From the NCBI GenBank assembly GCA_963710815.1, contig CAVQCA010000070.1:1-64000 (forward strand): 64,000 bases of DNA, given 5' to 3'. Numbering within the stretch: position 1 is the stretch's first letter; each line of letters begins with the position of its first letter. Of this stretch, positions 49,991 through 58,526 are shown in pieces. The translations under genes were made by a program, and so were the position numbers. Source of the DNA: CAVQCA01 sp963710815. GTDB taxonomy: Bacteria; Pseudomonadota; Gammaproteobacteria; UBA9214. The notes beneath the pieces were generated by a model. The model made no database searches, was not told where the DNA came from, and saw only the letters and a list, made by a program, of their open reading frames with translations.

Positions 49991-50941
49991 TCAACCCTGT
50001 CCATTCATTACTGCCATGATCCGCTGGCCGGCCCAGTCACGAAACCGCAATGCGATCTGTGCGATGAAAGACAGCGGCGACAGCAGGACCACGATCGCCT
50101 CGGCCGGGCGCATCAATTTCGAGAGCAGCATTTCCCGGTACTTCGAGTGCGTGATGATGTGCTTTAGCCTGGTGTTCTTCTTGTGGTTGAGGGTGAAGTT
50201 GTCGCTCTTGCTGATGCCCTGCGTGGCGATCATGGGAAACAGCGCATAGGTGGCGGGCAGCATCGCATAGGCCGAATCCAGCGCCTTGCCGATGAGCCGG
50301 CGCTTCACGATGCCGGGGGTACCCCAGGGATGCTCGTGCAGCCAGTCCAGCAGCCGCGGACTGACGACGTAGGCATGCGCGCAGGCCGAACTGCTGCGCA
50401 GGATATTCGGACGCACGAAATACGCCCACAGCGGCCAGTGACCCAGGAAGAAGATCATCCAGTCCGGCGGCAACCGCTCGATGGCGCGTCCGATGGCGCG
50501 CACCGAAGGCGGCGTGAGACGGCGCACGAACTGCACGTCGTCCTCGAAGATCAGCGTGGTGTGGTATCCCCGCGCCCGGGCGCGTTCGGCCACCGCGCGG
50601 TGGGATTCCCAGCTGCCGATATAGCCGCGTCCCGGATAGCGCAGCGGACGATAGAACAGCACCTGCCGGCACAGGCCCACCTTGTGGAACTGGGCGGAAA
50701 CCGTGGCCACCCGGTCTTCCCGGCTCTTCAGCGAGATGCAATAGACGCCGTCGAGAAACGACCAGTCCAGCGCCTGCGCGGGGTCGATGCTGCCGTTGCA
50801 GTACGGGCAGGACGGGTCGGGCGGACAGGCATGGAATACCGGCTCGTCGGGAGGCGGCGCCACCGGTTCCGCCTTGTCTTGCGTTTTCAGACTGTTTACA
50901 GCGTCGGGGGATATGCGTGCACATGCTGCATTTTCAGACAT
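49991..50941 (-). CDS. GT25-family glycosyltransferase
   Basis: 316-residue glycosyltransferase of the LPS-modifying GT25 family (LgtB/LpsA-like). The core begins DGVYCISLKSREDRVATV and continues IGSWESHRAVAERAR, the family SxxxSH-type context. The acidic metal-binding site is TTLIFEDDVQF. HAYVVSPRLLDWLHEHPWGT matches the usual A-Y-x-V/I-S segment. The first 45 residues are Pro/Cys-rich (HACPPDPSCPYCNG) and could bind zinc. It is divergent from the response regulator gene across 187 bases containing the shared operator, and lies upstream of the methyltransferase on the same strand. Confidence 0.88.
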   Translation of the reverse strand: MSENAACARISPDAVNSLKTQDKAEPVAPPPDEPVFHACPPDPSCPYCNGSIDPAQALDWSFLDGVYCISLKSREDRVATVSAQFHKVGLCRQVLFYRPLRYPGRGYIGSWESHRAVAERARARGYHTTLIFEDDVQFVRRLTPPSVRAIGRAIERLPPDWMIFFLGHWPLWAYFVRPNILRSSSACAHAYVVSPRLLDWLHEHPWGTPGIVKRRLIGKALDSAYAMLPATYALFPMIATQGISKSDNFTLNHKKNTRLKHIITHSKYREMLLSKLMRPAEAIVVLLSPLSFIAQIALRFRDWAGQRIMAVMNGQG

Positions 50942-51077
50942 CGGGTCGTTACCTTACCGGCATCGTTAATTTCCCGGTGCCGATCCGTATTGATTGGGAT
51001 GGGGGCACTGTGTCAGAAGCCAGTGCGATATCGGGCGATATCCTAGCGAACCGGCTGCACACCGGCATGGCCGAATC

Positions 51078-51093
51078 ATTACCAAATGGTAAT
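51078..51093. promoter_or_regulatory. operator dyad upstream of the two-component system
   Basis: ATTACC-AAAT-GGTAAT is a 6-4-6 inverted repeat, followed by a third half-site GTTACC at 51094-51099. It is centred 43 bases before the response regulator ATG, ahead of a TATCCT -10-like element at 51115-51120. Flanking bases extend the identity with the efflux site to 22 positions. It also lies upstream of the divergent GT25 gene, so both directions could be controlled. Confidence 0.6.
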
Positions 51094-51128
51094 GTTACCC
51101 TGGCACCTTCCGGGTATCCTTGTCCAGC

Positions 51129-51806
51129 ATGCATATCCTGCTGATTGAAGATGATGTCCTGGCCGCCGAGTACCTGGTAAAAGGGCTCGGCGAGTGCGGC
51201 CATGTCGTCGACCATGCCGCCGACGGCAAGATCGGCCTGAATCTTGCCCTGAATGGTCGCTATGATGTGATCGTCGTCGACCGCCTGTTGCCGGAGCGCG
51301 ACGGTCTGTCGATCATCCGCATGCTGCGGGCGGACCGGAACACGACGCCGGTGCTGGTGCTGTCGGCACTCGGCGAGGTGGATGACCGTGTCGAGGGGTT
51401 GCGGGCCGGGGGGGATGACTACCTGGTCAAACCCTACGCCTTCAGCGAACTGCTGGCGCGGGTGGATGCCCTGGCCCGTCGCAACCAGCCGGCGGCGCAG
51501 CAACAGTACCTGCAGATGGCCGACCTGGTGATCGACAGGCAAAACCATACGGTCAAACGCGCCGGCAGATCCATTCACCTGCAGCCCCGCGAGTTCCGTC
51601 TGCTGGAATACCTGATGCGTAATGCGGGACGGATGGTGACGCGCACCATGCTGCTCGAGCATGTATGGGATTTCAATTTCGATCCGCAGACCAACGTGAT
51701 TGACGTGCATATCAGCCGTCTGCGCGCCAAGATAGACAAGGACTTCGGCGTGCCGTTGTTGCATACCGTCCGCGGCGCGGGGTACCTGCTGAGTGAATCT
51801 CCCTAG
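51129..51806 (+). CDS. OmpR-family response regulator
   Basis: 225-residue two-component DNA-binding regulator. The receiver domain has the acidic pair ED8-D9 (LLIEDD), phospho-acceptor Asp51 (DVIVVDRLLPERDG) and Lys101 in DDYLVKPY. The C-terminal winged helix covers roughly 128-222, with HLQPREFRLLEYLMRNAGRM and VIDVHISRLRAKIDKDF for the recognition region, ending VRGAGYLL. ATG 51129 is used; a TTG at 51120 would add three residues. No Shine-Dalgarno sequence is seen, so the message may be nearly leaderless. It overlaps the kinase gene by 14 bases. Confidence 0.95.
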   Translation: MHILLIEDDVLAAEYLVKGLGECGHVVDHAADGKIGLNLALNGRYDVIVVDRLLPERDGLSIIRMLRADRNTTPVLVLSALGEVDDRVEGLRAGGDDYLVKPYAFSELLARVDALARRNQPAAQQQYLQMADLVIDRQNHTVKRAGRSIHLQPREFRLLEYLMRNAGRMVTRTMLLEHVWDFNFDPQTNVIDVHISRLRAKIDKDFGVPLLHTVRGAGYLLSESP

Positions 51807-53232
51807 GCTGTTACGAACCTCGGCGGTCAGGCTGGCGCTGCGCTACGCGCTGGTCTATGCCGGTGTGATGGGTCTGTTGCTGACGGCGCTGTACTGGACT
51901 AGCAGCCGCTACGTCGATTCACAACTAGAGGCCGGACTCGAGCAGGAATTGTATTCGCTCACCAAAAAGTACGAAAGCGGGGGCATGCAACACCTGGCGA
52001 AGGCGGTTTCGCAACGGGAAGAGCACGGCCTGGAGGAGGGACGGTATTACCTGCTGGTCGGACCTGACGGCGCACGAATCGCCGGCAACCTGTTCGCCTG
52101 GCCGCCCGACAGTCCTATCGTCTACGACGGCAAGGTGCACAGCGTCTGGGTGGAGGACAATGTCATACCGGGCAATCGTTACGACGATGACGCCTACTGG
52201 CCCGTGATCGCCCAAGAGTTACCGGACGGCAGTCGTCTGCTGCTCGCCCGCAGCGTTCGACAGGCAGAGGATCTGCAGGAGCTTACCCTCTATCTGATGG
52301 TGTTCATCCTGGCCGTGTCCGTACTGCTGGCCCTGGCGATGGGCGTGACGCTGGGCCGCGCGATACTCGGGCGCATGGACTCGATCAGCCGCACCGCGGG
52401 CGAGATCATGGCGGGTGATCTGTCGCAACGCATTCCGCTGAGTGAGAGTGATCATGAATTCAATGACCTGGCAGTGCGTCTCAATGCGATGCTGAGCCGC
52501 GTTCAGCAACTCATTACGGGAATGCGCGAAGTGACCGACAACGTGGCGCATGACCTGCGCAGTCCACTCAGCCGGTTGCGCAACCGGCTCGAGGTCACCC
52601 TGCTGGAGCGTCGCAGTGAAGACGAATATCGCCAGGCGATCAACCGCACGATCGAGGATACCGAGTCCCTGCTGGAAACCTTCAATGCCCTGCTCGGGAT
52701 CGCGCAGATGGAGGCGGGCAACGCCCGCGCGCATTGGGGTCCCGTCGACCTGAATCTACTGGCCGGCGACCTCATGGAACTTTATGAACCCGTTGCCCGG
52801 GAGAGGGGGCAGCGTCTCGGCCTGGTTACCGGTGAGGCCGTAGAAATCGGCGGCAGTCGTGATCTGCTCGCGCAGGCCGTCGGCAACCTGCTGGACAACG
52901 CCCTCAAGTACACCCCGAAGGGAGGGCAAATACGCCTGCAGGTCAAACCCTCGCGCGACCTCGTCGAGGTGATTGTGGCTGATTCCGGCCCGGGCATCCC
53001 GGATGCGGAAAAAGCGCATGTCCTGGAACGTTTCGTCCGCCTGGAGAGTTCGCGCCATACGCCCGGCAATGGTCTGGGGCTGAGCATCGTGAAGGCCGTC
53101 GCCGGATTGCACGAAGCGAAACTGGTGCTGGACGATAACCGGCCCGGGCTGATCGTCACCCTGCGCCTGCCACGCAACAGACGGGATCACCAGGCCGCGA
53201 AAGGCGCCGGTTCAGACCGGCCCAGGGAATGA
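51793..53232 (+). CDS. sensor histidine kinase
   Basis: Membrane-bound kinase partner of the upstream regulator, 479 residues. Helix 1 is near 13-34 and helix 2 near 165-190, enclosing a periplasmic sensor loop of about 130 residues rich in acidic residues and Tyr. HAMP follows (ILGRMDSISRTAGEIMAGDL). The phospho-acceptor is His253 in VAHDLRSPLSRLRNRL. The ATPase domain has the N box DNALKYTPKGG near 368, ADSGPGIPDAEK and GNGLGLSIVKAVAG. Start is a GTG at 51793 inside the regulator gene, so the two are coupled. The signal sensed is unknown; pump control is inferred from the shared operator. Confidence 0.95.
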   Translation: MNLPRLLRTSAVRLALRYALVYAGVMGLLLTALYWTSSRYVDSQLEAGLEQELYSLTKKYESGGMQHLAKAVSQREEHGLEEGRYYLLVGPDGARIAGNLFAWPPDSPIVYDGKVHSVWVEDNVIPGNRYDDDAYWPVIAQELPDGSRLLLARSVRQAEDLQELTLYLMVFILAVSVLLALAMGVTLGRAILGRMDSISRTAGEIMAGDLSQRIPLSESDHEFNDLAVRLNAMLSRVQQLITGMREVTDNVAHDLRSPLSRLRNRLEVTLLERRSEDEYRQAINRTIEDTESLLETFNALLGIAQMEAGNARAHWGPVDLNLLAGDLMELYEPVARERGQRLGLVTGEAVEIGGSRDLLAQAVGNLLDNALKYTPKGGQIRLQVKPSRDLVEVIVADSGPGIPDAEKAHVLERFVRLESSRHTPGNGLGLSIVKAVAGLHEAKLVLDDNRPGLIVTLRLPRNRRDHQAAKGAGSDRPRE

Positions 53233-53272
53233 AACAAGGTCACTTCTCCGGGAATGCTCCGGTAGTTCTCTC

Positions 53273-53317
53273 GACAGCAACAAAAAACCGGGCAGCGCCC
53301 GGTTTTTTGTTGCTGTC
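53273..53317. terminator. bidirectional intrinsic terminator
   Basis: A perfect 21-bp stem from GACAGCAACAAAAAACCGGG (plus C) to its complement, with a three-base loop (53294-53296). The inner GC stem is flanked by a six-A run on one side and a six-T run on the other, so it ends both the kinase transcript (plus) and the ribosomal alpha operon after rplQ (minus). Confidence 0.92.
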
Positions 53318-53343
53318 AGCATCCGCACGGGACGGGCCCGGAA

Positions 53344-53730
53344 TTACTCCGAATCGGCCCCGCCCTCCGGCTCGGGCCGGTCGACCAGTTCGACATAGGC
53401 CATCGGCGCATTGTCGCCCGGACGATACCCCGTTTTCAGGATGCGCAGGTAGCCGCCGGGGCGATCCTTGTAGCGCGGGCCGAGTTCATTGAACAGCTTG
53501 GTCACGGTGTCCCGGTCGCGCAGGCGACTGAAAACCACGCGCCGCCGGTGCACGGAATCCTGTTTCGCCATAGTGATCAGCGGCTCGGCGACACGCCGCA
53601 GTTCCTTGGCCTTCGGGACCGTGGTCTTGATGATTTCATGCCGCAGGAGCGACACCGCCATATTCTGCAGCATGGCGCTGCGATGGCTGCTGTTGCGGCT
53701 CAATTGCCGCCCGGAGTTGCGATGACGCAT
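53344..53730 (-). CDS. rplQ: 50S ribosomal protein L17
   Basis: 128-residue L17 of the large subunit. It begins MRHRNSGRQLSRNSSHRSAM and contains LLRHEIIKTTVPKAKELRRV, both near-invariant. Last gene of the alpha operon, ending at the shared terminator. The C-terminal acidic tail after ELVDRP is slightly longer than in E. coli L17. Confidence 0.97.
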   Translation of the reverse strand: MRHRNSGRQLSRNSSHRSAMLQNMAVSLLRHEIIKTTVPKAKELRRVAEPLITMAKQDSVHRRRVVFSRLRDRDTVTKLFNELGPRYKDRPGGYLRILKTGYRPGDNAPMAYVELVDRPEPEGGADSE

Positions 53731-53755
53731 GGTTCTGGTTACCTGTGGGGTAGGT

Positions 53756-54757
53756 TTAGGAAATGGCCGCGGTCTTTTCCTTCAATCCTGACGGCGGCCA
53801 GTTCTCGAGGCGCATACCCAGTGAAAGCCCCTTGGTGGCAAGCACGTCCTTGATCTCGGTCAGCGACTTCTTCCCCAGATTCGGTGTTTTCAGCAGTTCC
53901 ACCTCGGTGCGCTGGATCAGGTCGCCGATGTAGAAGATGCTCTCCGCCTTGAGGCAATTGGCGGAGCGAACCGTCAGTTCCAGATCGTCGACCGGTCGCA
54001 GCAGGATCGGGTCGATATCGCTTTCCGAGGAAAGCGGCTTCTCCTCGGAGCGGGCCTGCAGATCCACGAACGCGGAGAGCTGGTCCTGGAGTATGGTCGC
54101 GGCATGCCGGATCGCCTCCTCGGGATTAACGGTGCCGTTGGTCTCGATGTCGATGATCAGTTTGTCGAGGTCGGTGCGCTGCTCGACGCGGGCGCGGTCC
54201 ACCGTGTAGGAAACGCGGTTGACCGGACTGAAGGAGGCGTCGAGTCGCAGGCGGCCGATGGTGACGCTTTCGGTGTCCTCATTGAAGCGTGTCATGGCCG
54301 GCTGGTAACCGCGCCCCTTGGCGACCTTGAGCCGCATGAGCAGTTCGCCTTCCTTGGTCAGGTTGGCGATGAGGTGGGCCGGGTTGACGATCTCGATATC
54401 GTGGTCCACGGTGATGTCGCCCGCCACGACCGGCCCCGGGCCCTTCTTGCTCAGGGTGAGCGTTGCCTCGTTGCGGTTGTGCATGAGCAAGGCGACCTTC
54501 TTCAGGTTGAGCAGAATGTCGATGACATCTTCCTGCACGCCTTCGAGGGTGGAGTACTCGTGCAGCACACCCTCGATCTCGGCCTCGATGATAGCGGCGC
54601 CGGGCATGGAGGAGAGCAGGATGCGGCGCAATGCATTGCCCAGGGTATGGCCAAAGCCCCGTTCCAGCGGCTCCAGGGTAACCCGGGCATGCTTGTCGCT
54701 GACGACCTGCACGTCCACGATGCGTGGCTTCAGGAATTCATTGACCTTTCCAAGCAT
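53756..54757 (-). CDS. rpoA: RNA polymerase alpha subunit
   Basis: 333-residue alpha subunit. The N-terminal assembly domain shows LEPLERGFGHTLGNALRRIL and SMPGAAIIEAEIEGVLHEYS. The C-terminal domain has VRSANCLKAESIFYIGDLIQ and TPNLGKKSLTEIKDVLATKG, the UP-element and activator-binding surface. It lies between rpsD and rplQ as usual. Confidence 0.98.
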   Translation of the reverse strand: MLGKVNEFLKPRIVDVQVVSDKHARVTLEPLERGFGHTLGNALRRILLSSMPGAAIIEAEIEGVLHEYSTLEGVQEDVIDILLNLKKVALLMHNRNEATLTLSKKGPGPVVAGDITVDHDIEIVNPAHLIANLTKEGELLMRLKVAKGRGYQPAMTRFNEDTESVTIGRLRLDASFSPVNRVSYTVDRARVEQRTDLDKLIIDIETNGTVNPEEAIRHAATILQDQLSAFVDLQARSEEKPLSSESDIDPILLRPVDDLELTVRSANCLKAESIFYIGDLIQRTEVELLKTPNLGKKSLTEIKDVLATKGLSLGMRLENWPPSGLKEKTAAIS

Positions 54758-54775
54758 GGATAACCTCTCAGTGAC

Positions 54776-55402
54776 TTACTTCGAGTACAGTTCGACAACG
54801 AGGTGTTCATTGATATCGGACGGCAGCTCGGCTCGCTCCGGGCGTGACTTGTACACACCCTGCATTTTCTTGACGTCGACATCGATCCAGTCGGAGATGC
54901 CGCGCTGCTGCGCGAGATCGAGGGCCGCCTGGACACGCAGCTGGGCGCGCGCCTTGTCGTTGATACCGATGACATCGTTTGGCTGGACCTGGTAGGAGGG
55001 GATGTTCACACGCCTGCCGTTCACGCTGACGCCGTTATGGCGCACCAGCTGGCGCGCCTCGCTGCGCGACGAGGAAAAGCCCATACGGTAAACCACGTTG
55101 TCCAGACGCCCTTCGAGCAGCTGCAGCAGGGCTTCGCCGGTCGAGCCCTTGATGCGCGAGGCGTCCTGGTAATAGGTGCGGAACTGGCTCTCGAGTATCC
55201 CGTAGATGCGGCGCAGCTTCTGCTTTTCACGCAGCTGGGTGGCATAGTCGGAGAGCCGCTGGCGGCGCTGGCCATGCTGACCGGGCGGGAACGGGCGATT
55301 CTCCACCGCACACTTGGCGGTGAAACACTTCTCGCCCTTGAGAAACAGTTTGCCGCCTTCCCGGCGGCACTGGCGACATTTGGATCCGGTGTATTTTGCC
55401 AT
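54776..55402 (-). CDS. rpsD: 30S ribosomal protein S4
   Basis: 208-residue primary 16S rRNA-binding protein that also represses the alpha operon in E. coli. It starts MAKYTGSKCRQCRREGGKLF with cysteines in C-x2-C spacing, like zinc-binding S4 forms, plus further cysteines in KCFTAKCAV. The S4 RNA-binding domain is LDNVVYRMGFSSSRSEARQL onward. The four-cysteine N-terminus makes this a probable zinc-containing S4. Confidence 0.97.
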   Translation of the reverse strand: MAKYTGSKCRQCRREGGKLFLKGEKCFTAKCAVENRPFPPGQHGQRRQRLSDYATQLREKQKLRRIYGILESQFRTYYQDASRIKGSTGEALLQLLEGRLDNVVYRMGFSSSRSEARQLVRHNGVSVNGRRVNIPSYQVQPNDVIGINDKARAQLRVQAALDLAQQRGISDWIDVDVKKMQGVYKSRPERAELPSDINEHLVVELYSK

Positions 55403-55416
55403 GTTCGTTTCCTGCG

Positions 55417-55809
55417 TCAGACGCGGCGCTTCTTGGGCGGACGGCAGCCGTTATGGGGGATCGGCGTCACGTCGGTGATGTTCGTGATCTGGAAACCGAC
55501 GTTATTCAGCGCTCGCACGGCGGACTCGCGTCCGGGTCCGGGCCCCTTGACCTCGATCTCGAGATTCTTCATGCCGTATTCCTTGACCATTTCACCGACA
55601 CGCTCGGCGGCGACCTGCGCAGCGAACGGCGTGCTCTTGCGCGAGCCGCGGAAACCCGATCCGCCCGAGGTCGTCCAGGCCAGGGCGTTACCCTGGCGAT
55701 CGGTGATGGTGATGATCGTGTTGTTGAAAGACGCGTGAATATGGGCGATCCCGTCAGAGACGTCCCGTTTCACCTTCTTGCGTGTACGTGGTGCTGCCGC
55801 CTTGGCCAT
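55417..55809 (-). CDS. rpsK: 30S ribosomal protein S11
   Basis: 130-residue S11 of the 30S platform. Family segments are GIAHIHASFNNTIITITDRQ and SGGSGFRGSRKSTPFAAQVA, with the conserved C-terminus DVTPIPHNGCRPPKKRRV. Same strand and order as the alpha operon. Confidence 0.97.
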   Translation of the reverse strand: MAKAAAPRTRKKVKRDVSDGIAHIHASFNNTIITITDRQGNALAWTTSGGSGFRGSRKSTPFAAQVAAERVGEMVKEYGMKNLEIEVKGPGPGRESAVRALNNVGFQITNITDVTPIPHNGCRPPKKRRV

Positions 55810-55849
55810 GCGTGTGTCCTGGTTTGCGTTTTATCCGGAGATGTGGGGT

Positions 55850-56206
55850 TTACTTGCGGATCGCGCGCCGCGGTCCCTTGCGGGTGCGCGCGTTGGTGCG
55901 GGTGCGCTGACCCCGCAGCGGCAGACCGCGCCGGTGACGAATGCCGCGATAGGTGCCGAGATCCATGAGTCGCTTGATATTCATGGAGACGGTGCGGCGC
56001 AGGTCACCCTCGATGGTGTAGCGGGTAAGCGCATTGCGCACCATTTCGATCTCGGCCTCGCTGAGATCCTTGATCTTCATGCCGGGATCGATGCCGCTCG
56101 CCGCACAGATCTTGCGCGCCGTGCTCCGGCCGATGCCATAGATCGCCGTCAGGGCGACCCCGGCATGCTTGTGGGGTGGAATGTTTATTCCGGCTATACG
56201 GGCCAT
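55850..56206 (-). CDS. rpsM: 30S ribosomal protein S13
   Basis: 118-residue S13 of the 30S head. It begins MARIAGINIPPHKHAGVALT and ends in the basic tail QRTRTNARTRKGPRRAIRK. First gene of the alpha operon; the 184-base leader upstream (56207-56390) is where S4-type autogenous control would act. Confidence 0.97.
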   Translation of the reverse strand: MARIAGINIPPHKHAGVALTAIYGIGRSTARKICAASGIDPGMKIKDLSEAEIEMVRNALTRYTIEGDLRRTVSMNIKRLMDLGTYRGIRHRRGLPLRGQRTRTNARTRKGPRRAIRK

Positions 56207-56390
56207 TTACATCGTCTCCAGAACGGCACCCGACCGGGGTGTCGCGAAAAAGGCGTAAGGATAGCTTCTGCTTGCCATGAAATCAATGACAAACAGCGGC
56301 TTGCATGGGCGCGCCCGGCCCCGGCTGAAAGCCGCGGCTCAAGACATCATATCCATAAATTTCAATATATTGCATAATATCGCGAGCCGC
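56207..56390 (-). promoter_or_regulatory. leader between rpmJ and rpsM, candidate alpha-operon promoter/control region
   Basis: 184 bases, far longer than other gaps in the cluster. Reading leftward it has an AT-rich stretch (about 56335-56385) with a TATGAT -10-like sequence (56346-56351), followed by GC-rich sequence able to form short hairpins (GGCT-TTC-AGCC near 56325). E. coli has an S4-binding pseudoknot at this place; I cannot confirm that fold here. Confidence 0.35.
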
Positions 56391-56504
56391 TCAGCCCTGG
56401 CGCTGCTTGTGGCGGCCATCCTTGCAGATGACCCGCACCACACCCTTGCGCCGTATGACCTTGCAGTTACGACAGATACGCTTGACCGAAGCGCGTACTT
56501 TCAT
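56391..56504 (-). CDS. rpmJ: 50S ribosomal protein L36
   Basis: 37-residue L36 starting MKVRASVKRICRNCKVIRRK and ending GRHKQRQG. The zinc ligands C-x2-C…C…H are all present (CRNC, ICKDGRH), so this is the zinc-binding form. It lies after secY, as in the spc operon. Confidence 0.95.
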   Translation of the reverse strand: MKVRASVKRICRNCKVIRRKGVVRVICKDGRHKQRQG

Positions 56505-56547
56505 GTCAATTCACCTTCTTTGAAATCCGTTGAACGGGCCGGCCGTT

Positions 56548-57903
56548 TCAGCGCAACAGGCCCGCACCGCCCTGGCCTTTCAGATTGGCCTTTTTCATCA
56601 GGCCGCTGTACTGGTGGGACACCAGATGCGCCTGGACCTGGGCCATGAAATCCATGACCACGACAACGATGATCAGCAGCGAGGTCCCGCCGAAGTAGAA
56701 CGGCACGTTCCAGTACAGGATCAGGAACTCGGGCATCAGGCACACCAGGGTGATGTAGACGGCGCCGCCGCTCGTCAGCCGGGTCATGACGCCATCGATG
56801 TACTTCGCGGTCTGCTCGCCCGGCCGTATCCCGGGAATGAAGGCGCCGGACTTTTTCAGGTTGTCCGCGGTCTCCCGGGCATTGAACACCAGCGCGGTGT
56901 AAAAGAAGCAGAAAAACACGATCGCCAGGGAATAGAAGATCACGTACAGCGGTTGCCCCGGCGAGAGGGTGGTCGAGATGTCCTTCAGCCAGCCCATGCC
57001 TTCGTGGCTGCCCATCCAGCTGGCCATGGTGGCCGGGAACAGGATGATGCTGGAGGCGAAGATCGGCGGTATTACGCCCGACATGTTCAGTTTCAGCGGC
57101 AGGTGCGTACTCTGCGCCGCATAGACCTTGCGGCCCTGCTGGCGCTTGGCGTAGTTGACGGTGATGCGCCGCTGCCCGCGTTCGACGAACACCACGAACC
57201 CGGTCACGGCGACCGCCACGGCAAACAGCGCCAGGATCGTCATGACGTTCATCTCACCGGTGCGCGCCAGTTCCAGTGTCGCGCCGATGGCATGCGGCAA
57301 ACCGGCGACGATACCGCAGAAGATGATCATGGAGATGCCGTTGCCGACTCCACGCTCGGTGACCTGCTCGCCCAGCCACATCAGGAAAATTGTGCCCGTC
57401 ACCAGCGTGACGACTGCGGTGATGATGAATCCCGCCCCCGGATTCATTACCAGGGCGCCACCCCCGATATGCTGGCCCTGCAGGGCGGAGGAAATGCCGA
57501 AGGCCTGCAGCATGGCCAGCCCCACCGTGCCATAGCGGGTGTACTGGGTGATCTTGTGCCGTCCCGCCTCGCCGCCTTCCTTCTTAAGCTGCTCGAGTGA
57601 GGGCACCGTCACGGTCAGCAGGTTCATGATGATGGAGGCCGAGATATAGGGCATGATGCCGAGCGCGAAGATGGACAGGCGCTTCAGCGCACCACCCGAG
57701 AACATGTTGAACATCTCCAGGATGGTGCCGCGCTGCTGTTCGACCAGCGCCGCCAGCACGTGCGGATCGATCCCCGGCAGCGGGATGAAGGAGCCGACGC
57801 GGAAAACGACCAGCGCACCGATGAGAAAAAAGAGCCGCTGACGCAGCTCTTTCATCTGCCCGATATCCGTGGCAGCTTCCGATATGGATGCACCCAGGGC
57901 CAT
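56548..57903 (-). CDS. secY: protein translocase subunit SecY
   Basis: 451-residue, ten-helix channel of the SecYEG translocon. The N-terminus ELRQRLFFLIGALVVFRVGS is typical. NMFSGGALKRLSIFALGIMP and the plug/pore region YISASIIMNLLTVTVPSLEQ follow. PPIFASSIILFPATMASW and GGTSLLIIVVVVMDFMAQVQ are conserved C-terminal helices. The partner ATPase SecA is encoded at 11.8-14.6 kb. Confidence 0.98.
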   Translation of the reverse strand: MALGASISEAATDIGQMKELRQRLFFLIGALVVFRVGSFIPLPGIDPHVLAALVEQQRGTILEMFNMFSGGALKRLSIFALGIMPYISASIIMNLLTVTVPSLEQLKKEGGEAGRHKITQYTRYGTVGLAMLQAFGISSALQGQHIGGGALVMNPGAGFIITAVVTLVTGTIFLMWLGEQVTERGVGNGISMIIFCGIVAGLPHAIGATLELARTGEMNVMTILALFAVAVAVTGFVVFVERGQRRITVNYAKRQQGRKVYAAQSTHLPLKLNMSGVIPPIFASSIILFPATMASWMGSHEGMGWLKDISTTLSPGQPLYVIFYSLAIVFFCFFYTALVFNARETADNLKKSGAFIPGIRPGEQTAKYIDGVMTRLTSGGAVYITLVCLMPEFLILYWNVPFYFGGTSLLIIVVVVMDFMAQVQAHLVSHQYSGLMKKANLKGQGGAGLLR

Positions 57904-58334
57904 TTAATCCTCGATGCTGCCCCCGGCAGCCTCGATCGCGGTGCGCGCACCGCGGGTCACCGGGATACCCTTCAGCGTGACAGCCTTGTCGATGGCACCC
58001 GATGCGATCACCTTCACCCGCGTGATATTGCGCGAGACGATGTTGGCGCGCTGCAGCGCCTGGAGGTCGATGAGCCCGTCCAGCCGAGCCAGCTCATGCA
58101 GGCGCACCTCGCCGCTCGAGCGCGAGGTGCGGAGGAGAATCCCACCTTCGGCAGGCGGCGCTGCAGCGGCATCTGGCCGCCCTCGAAGCCAACCTTGTGA
58201 AAACCGCCGGCGCGCGCCTTCTGACCCTTGTGCCCCCGACCCGCCGTCTTGCCCAGGCCGCTGCCGATGCCGCGGCCGACGCGCTTGCCGTCCTTTCTGC
58301 TGCCCGTCGCGGGCTTCAATGTATTCAGACGCAT
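57904..58334 (-). CDS. rplO: 50S ribosomal protein L15 (frameshifted)
   Basis: 143-residue L15 when repaired. The N-terminal frame gives MRLNTLKPATGSRKDGKRVG and GHKGQKARAGGFHKVGFEGG, up to RRLPKVGFSS. The other frame then gives RTSRSSGEVRLHELARLDGL through RTAIEAAGGSIED. One C is missing near 58128, where TCCCGC is expected instead of TCCGC. The span is one base short of 144 codons. A homopolymer deletion in an important ribosomal gene points to sequencing error. Confidence 0.95.
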
Positions 58335-58337
58335 GGT

Positions 58338-58523
58338 TCAGCCCTCGACCCTGAGCAGGTAGGCGACCTTGTTGATCATGCCGCGAACCTGCGGCGTGTC
58401 ATCCAGCTCGACGCTGTGACGTATCCGGCGCAGCCCCAGGCCGCGCACGGTATCCTTGTGACTCTGCAGGCGGCCGTGGACGCTCTTCGCCAGCGTAACC
58501 CTGATTTTACTGTTTCCGGTCAT
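58338..58523 (-). CDS. rpmD: 50S ribosomal protein L30
   Basis: 61-residue L30. It reads IRVTLAKSVHGRLQSHKDTV and LRRIRHSVELDDTPQVRGMI, the usual L30 fold, between rpsE and rplO with 3-base gaps on each side. Confidence 0.95.
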   Translation of the reverse strand: MTGNSKIRVTLAKSVHGRLQSHKDTVRGLGLRRIRHSVELDDTPQVRGMINKVAYLLRVEG

Positions 58524-58526
58524 GAC

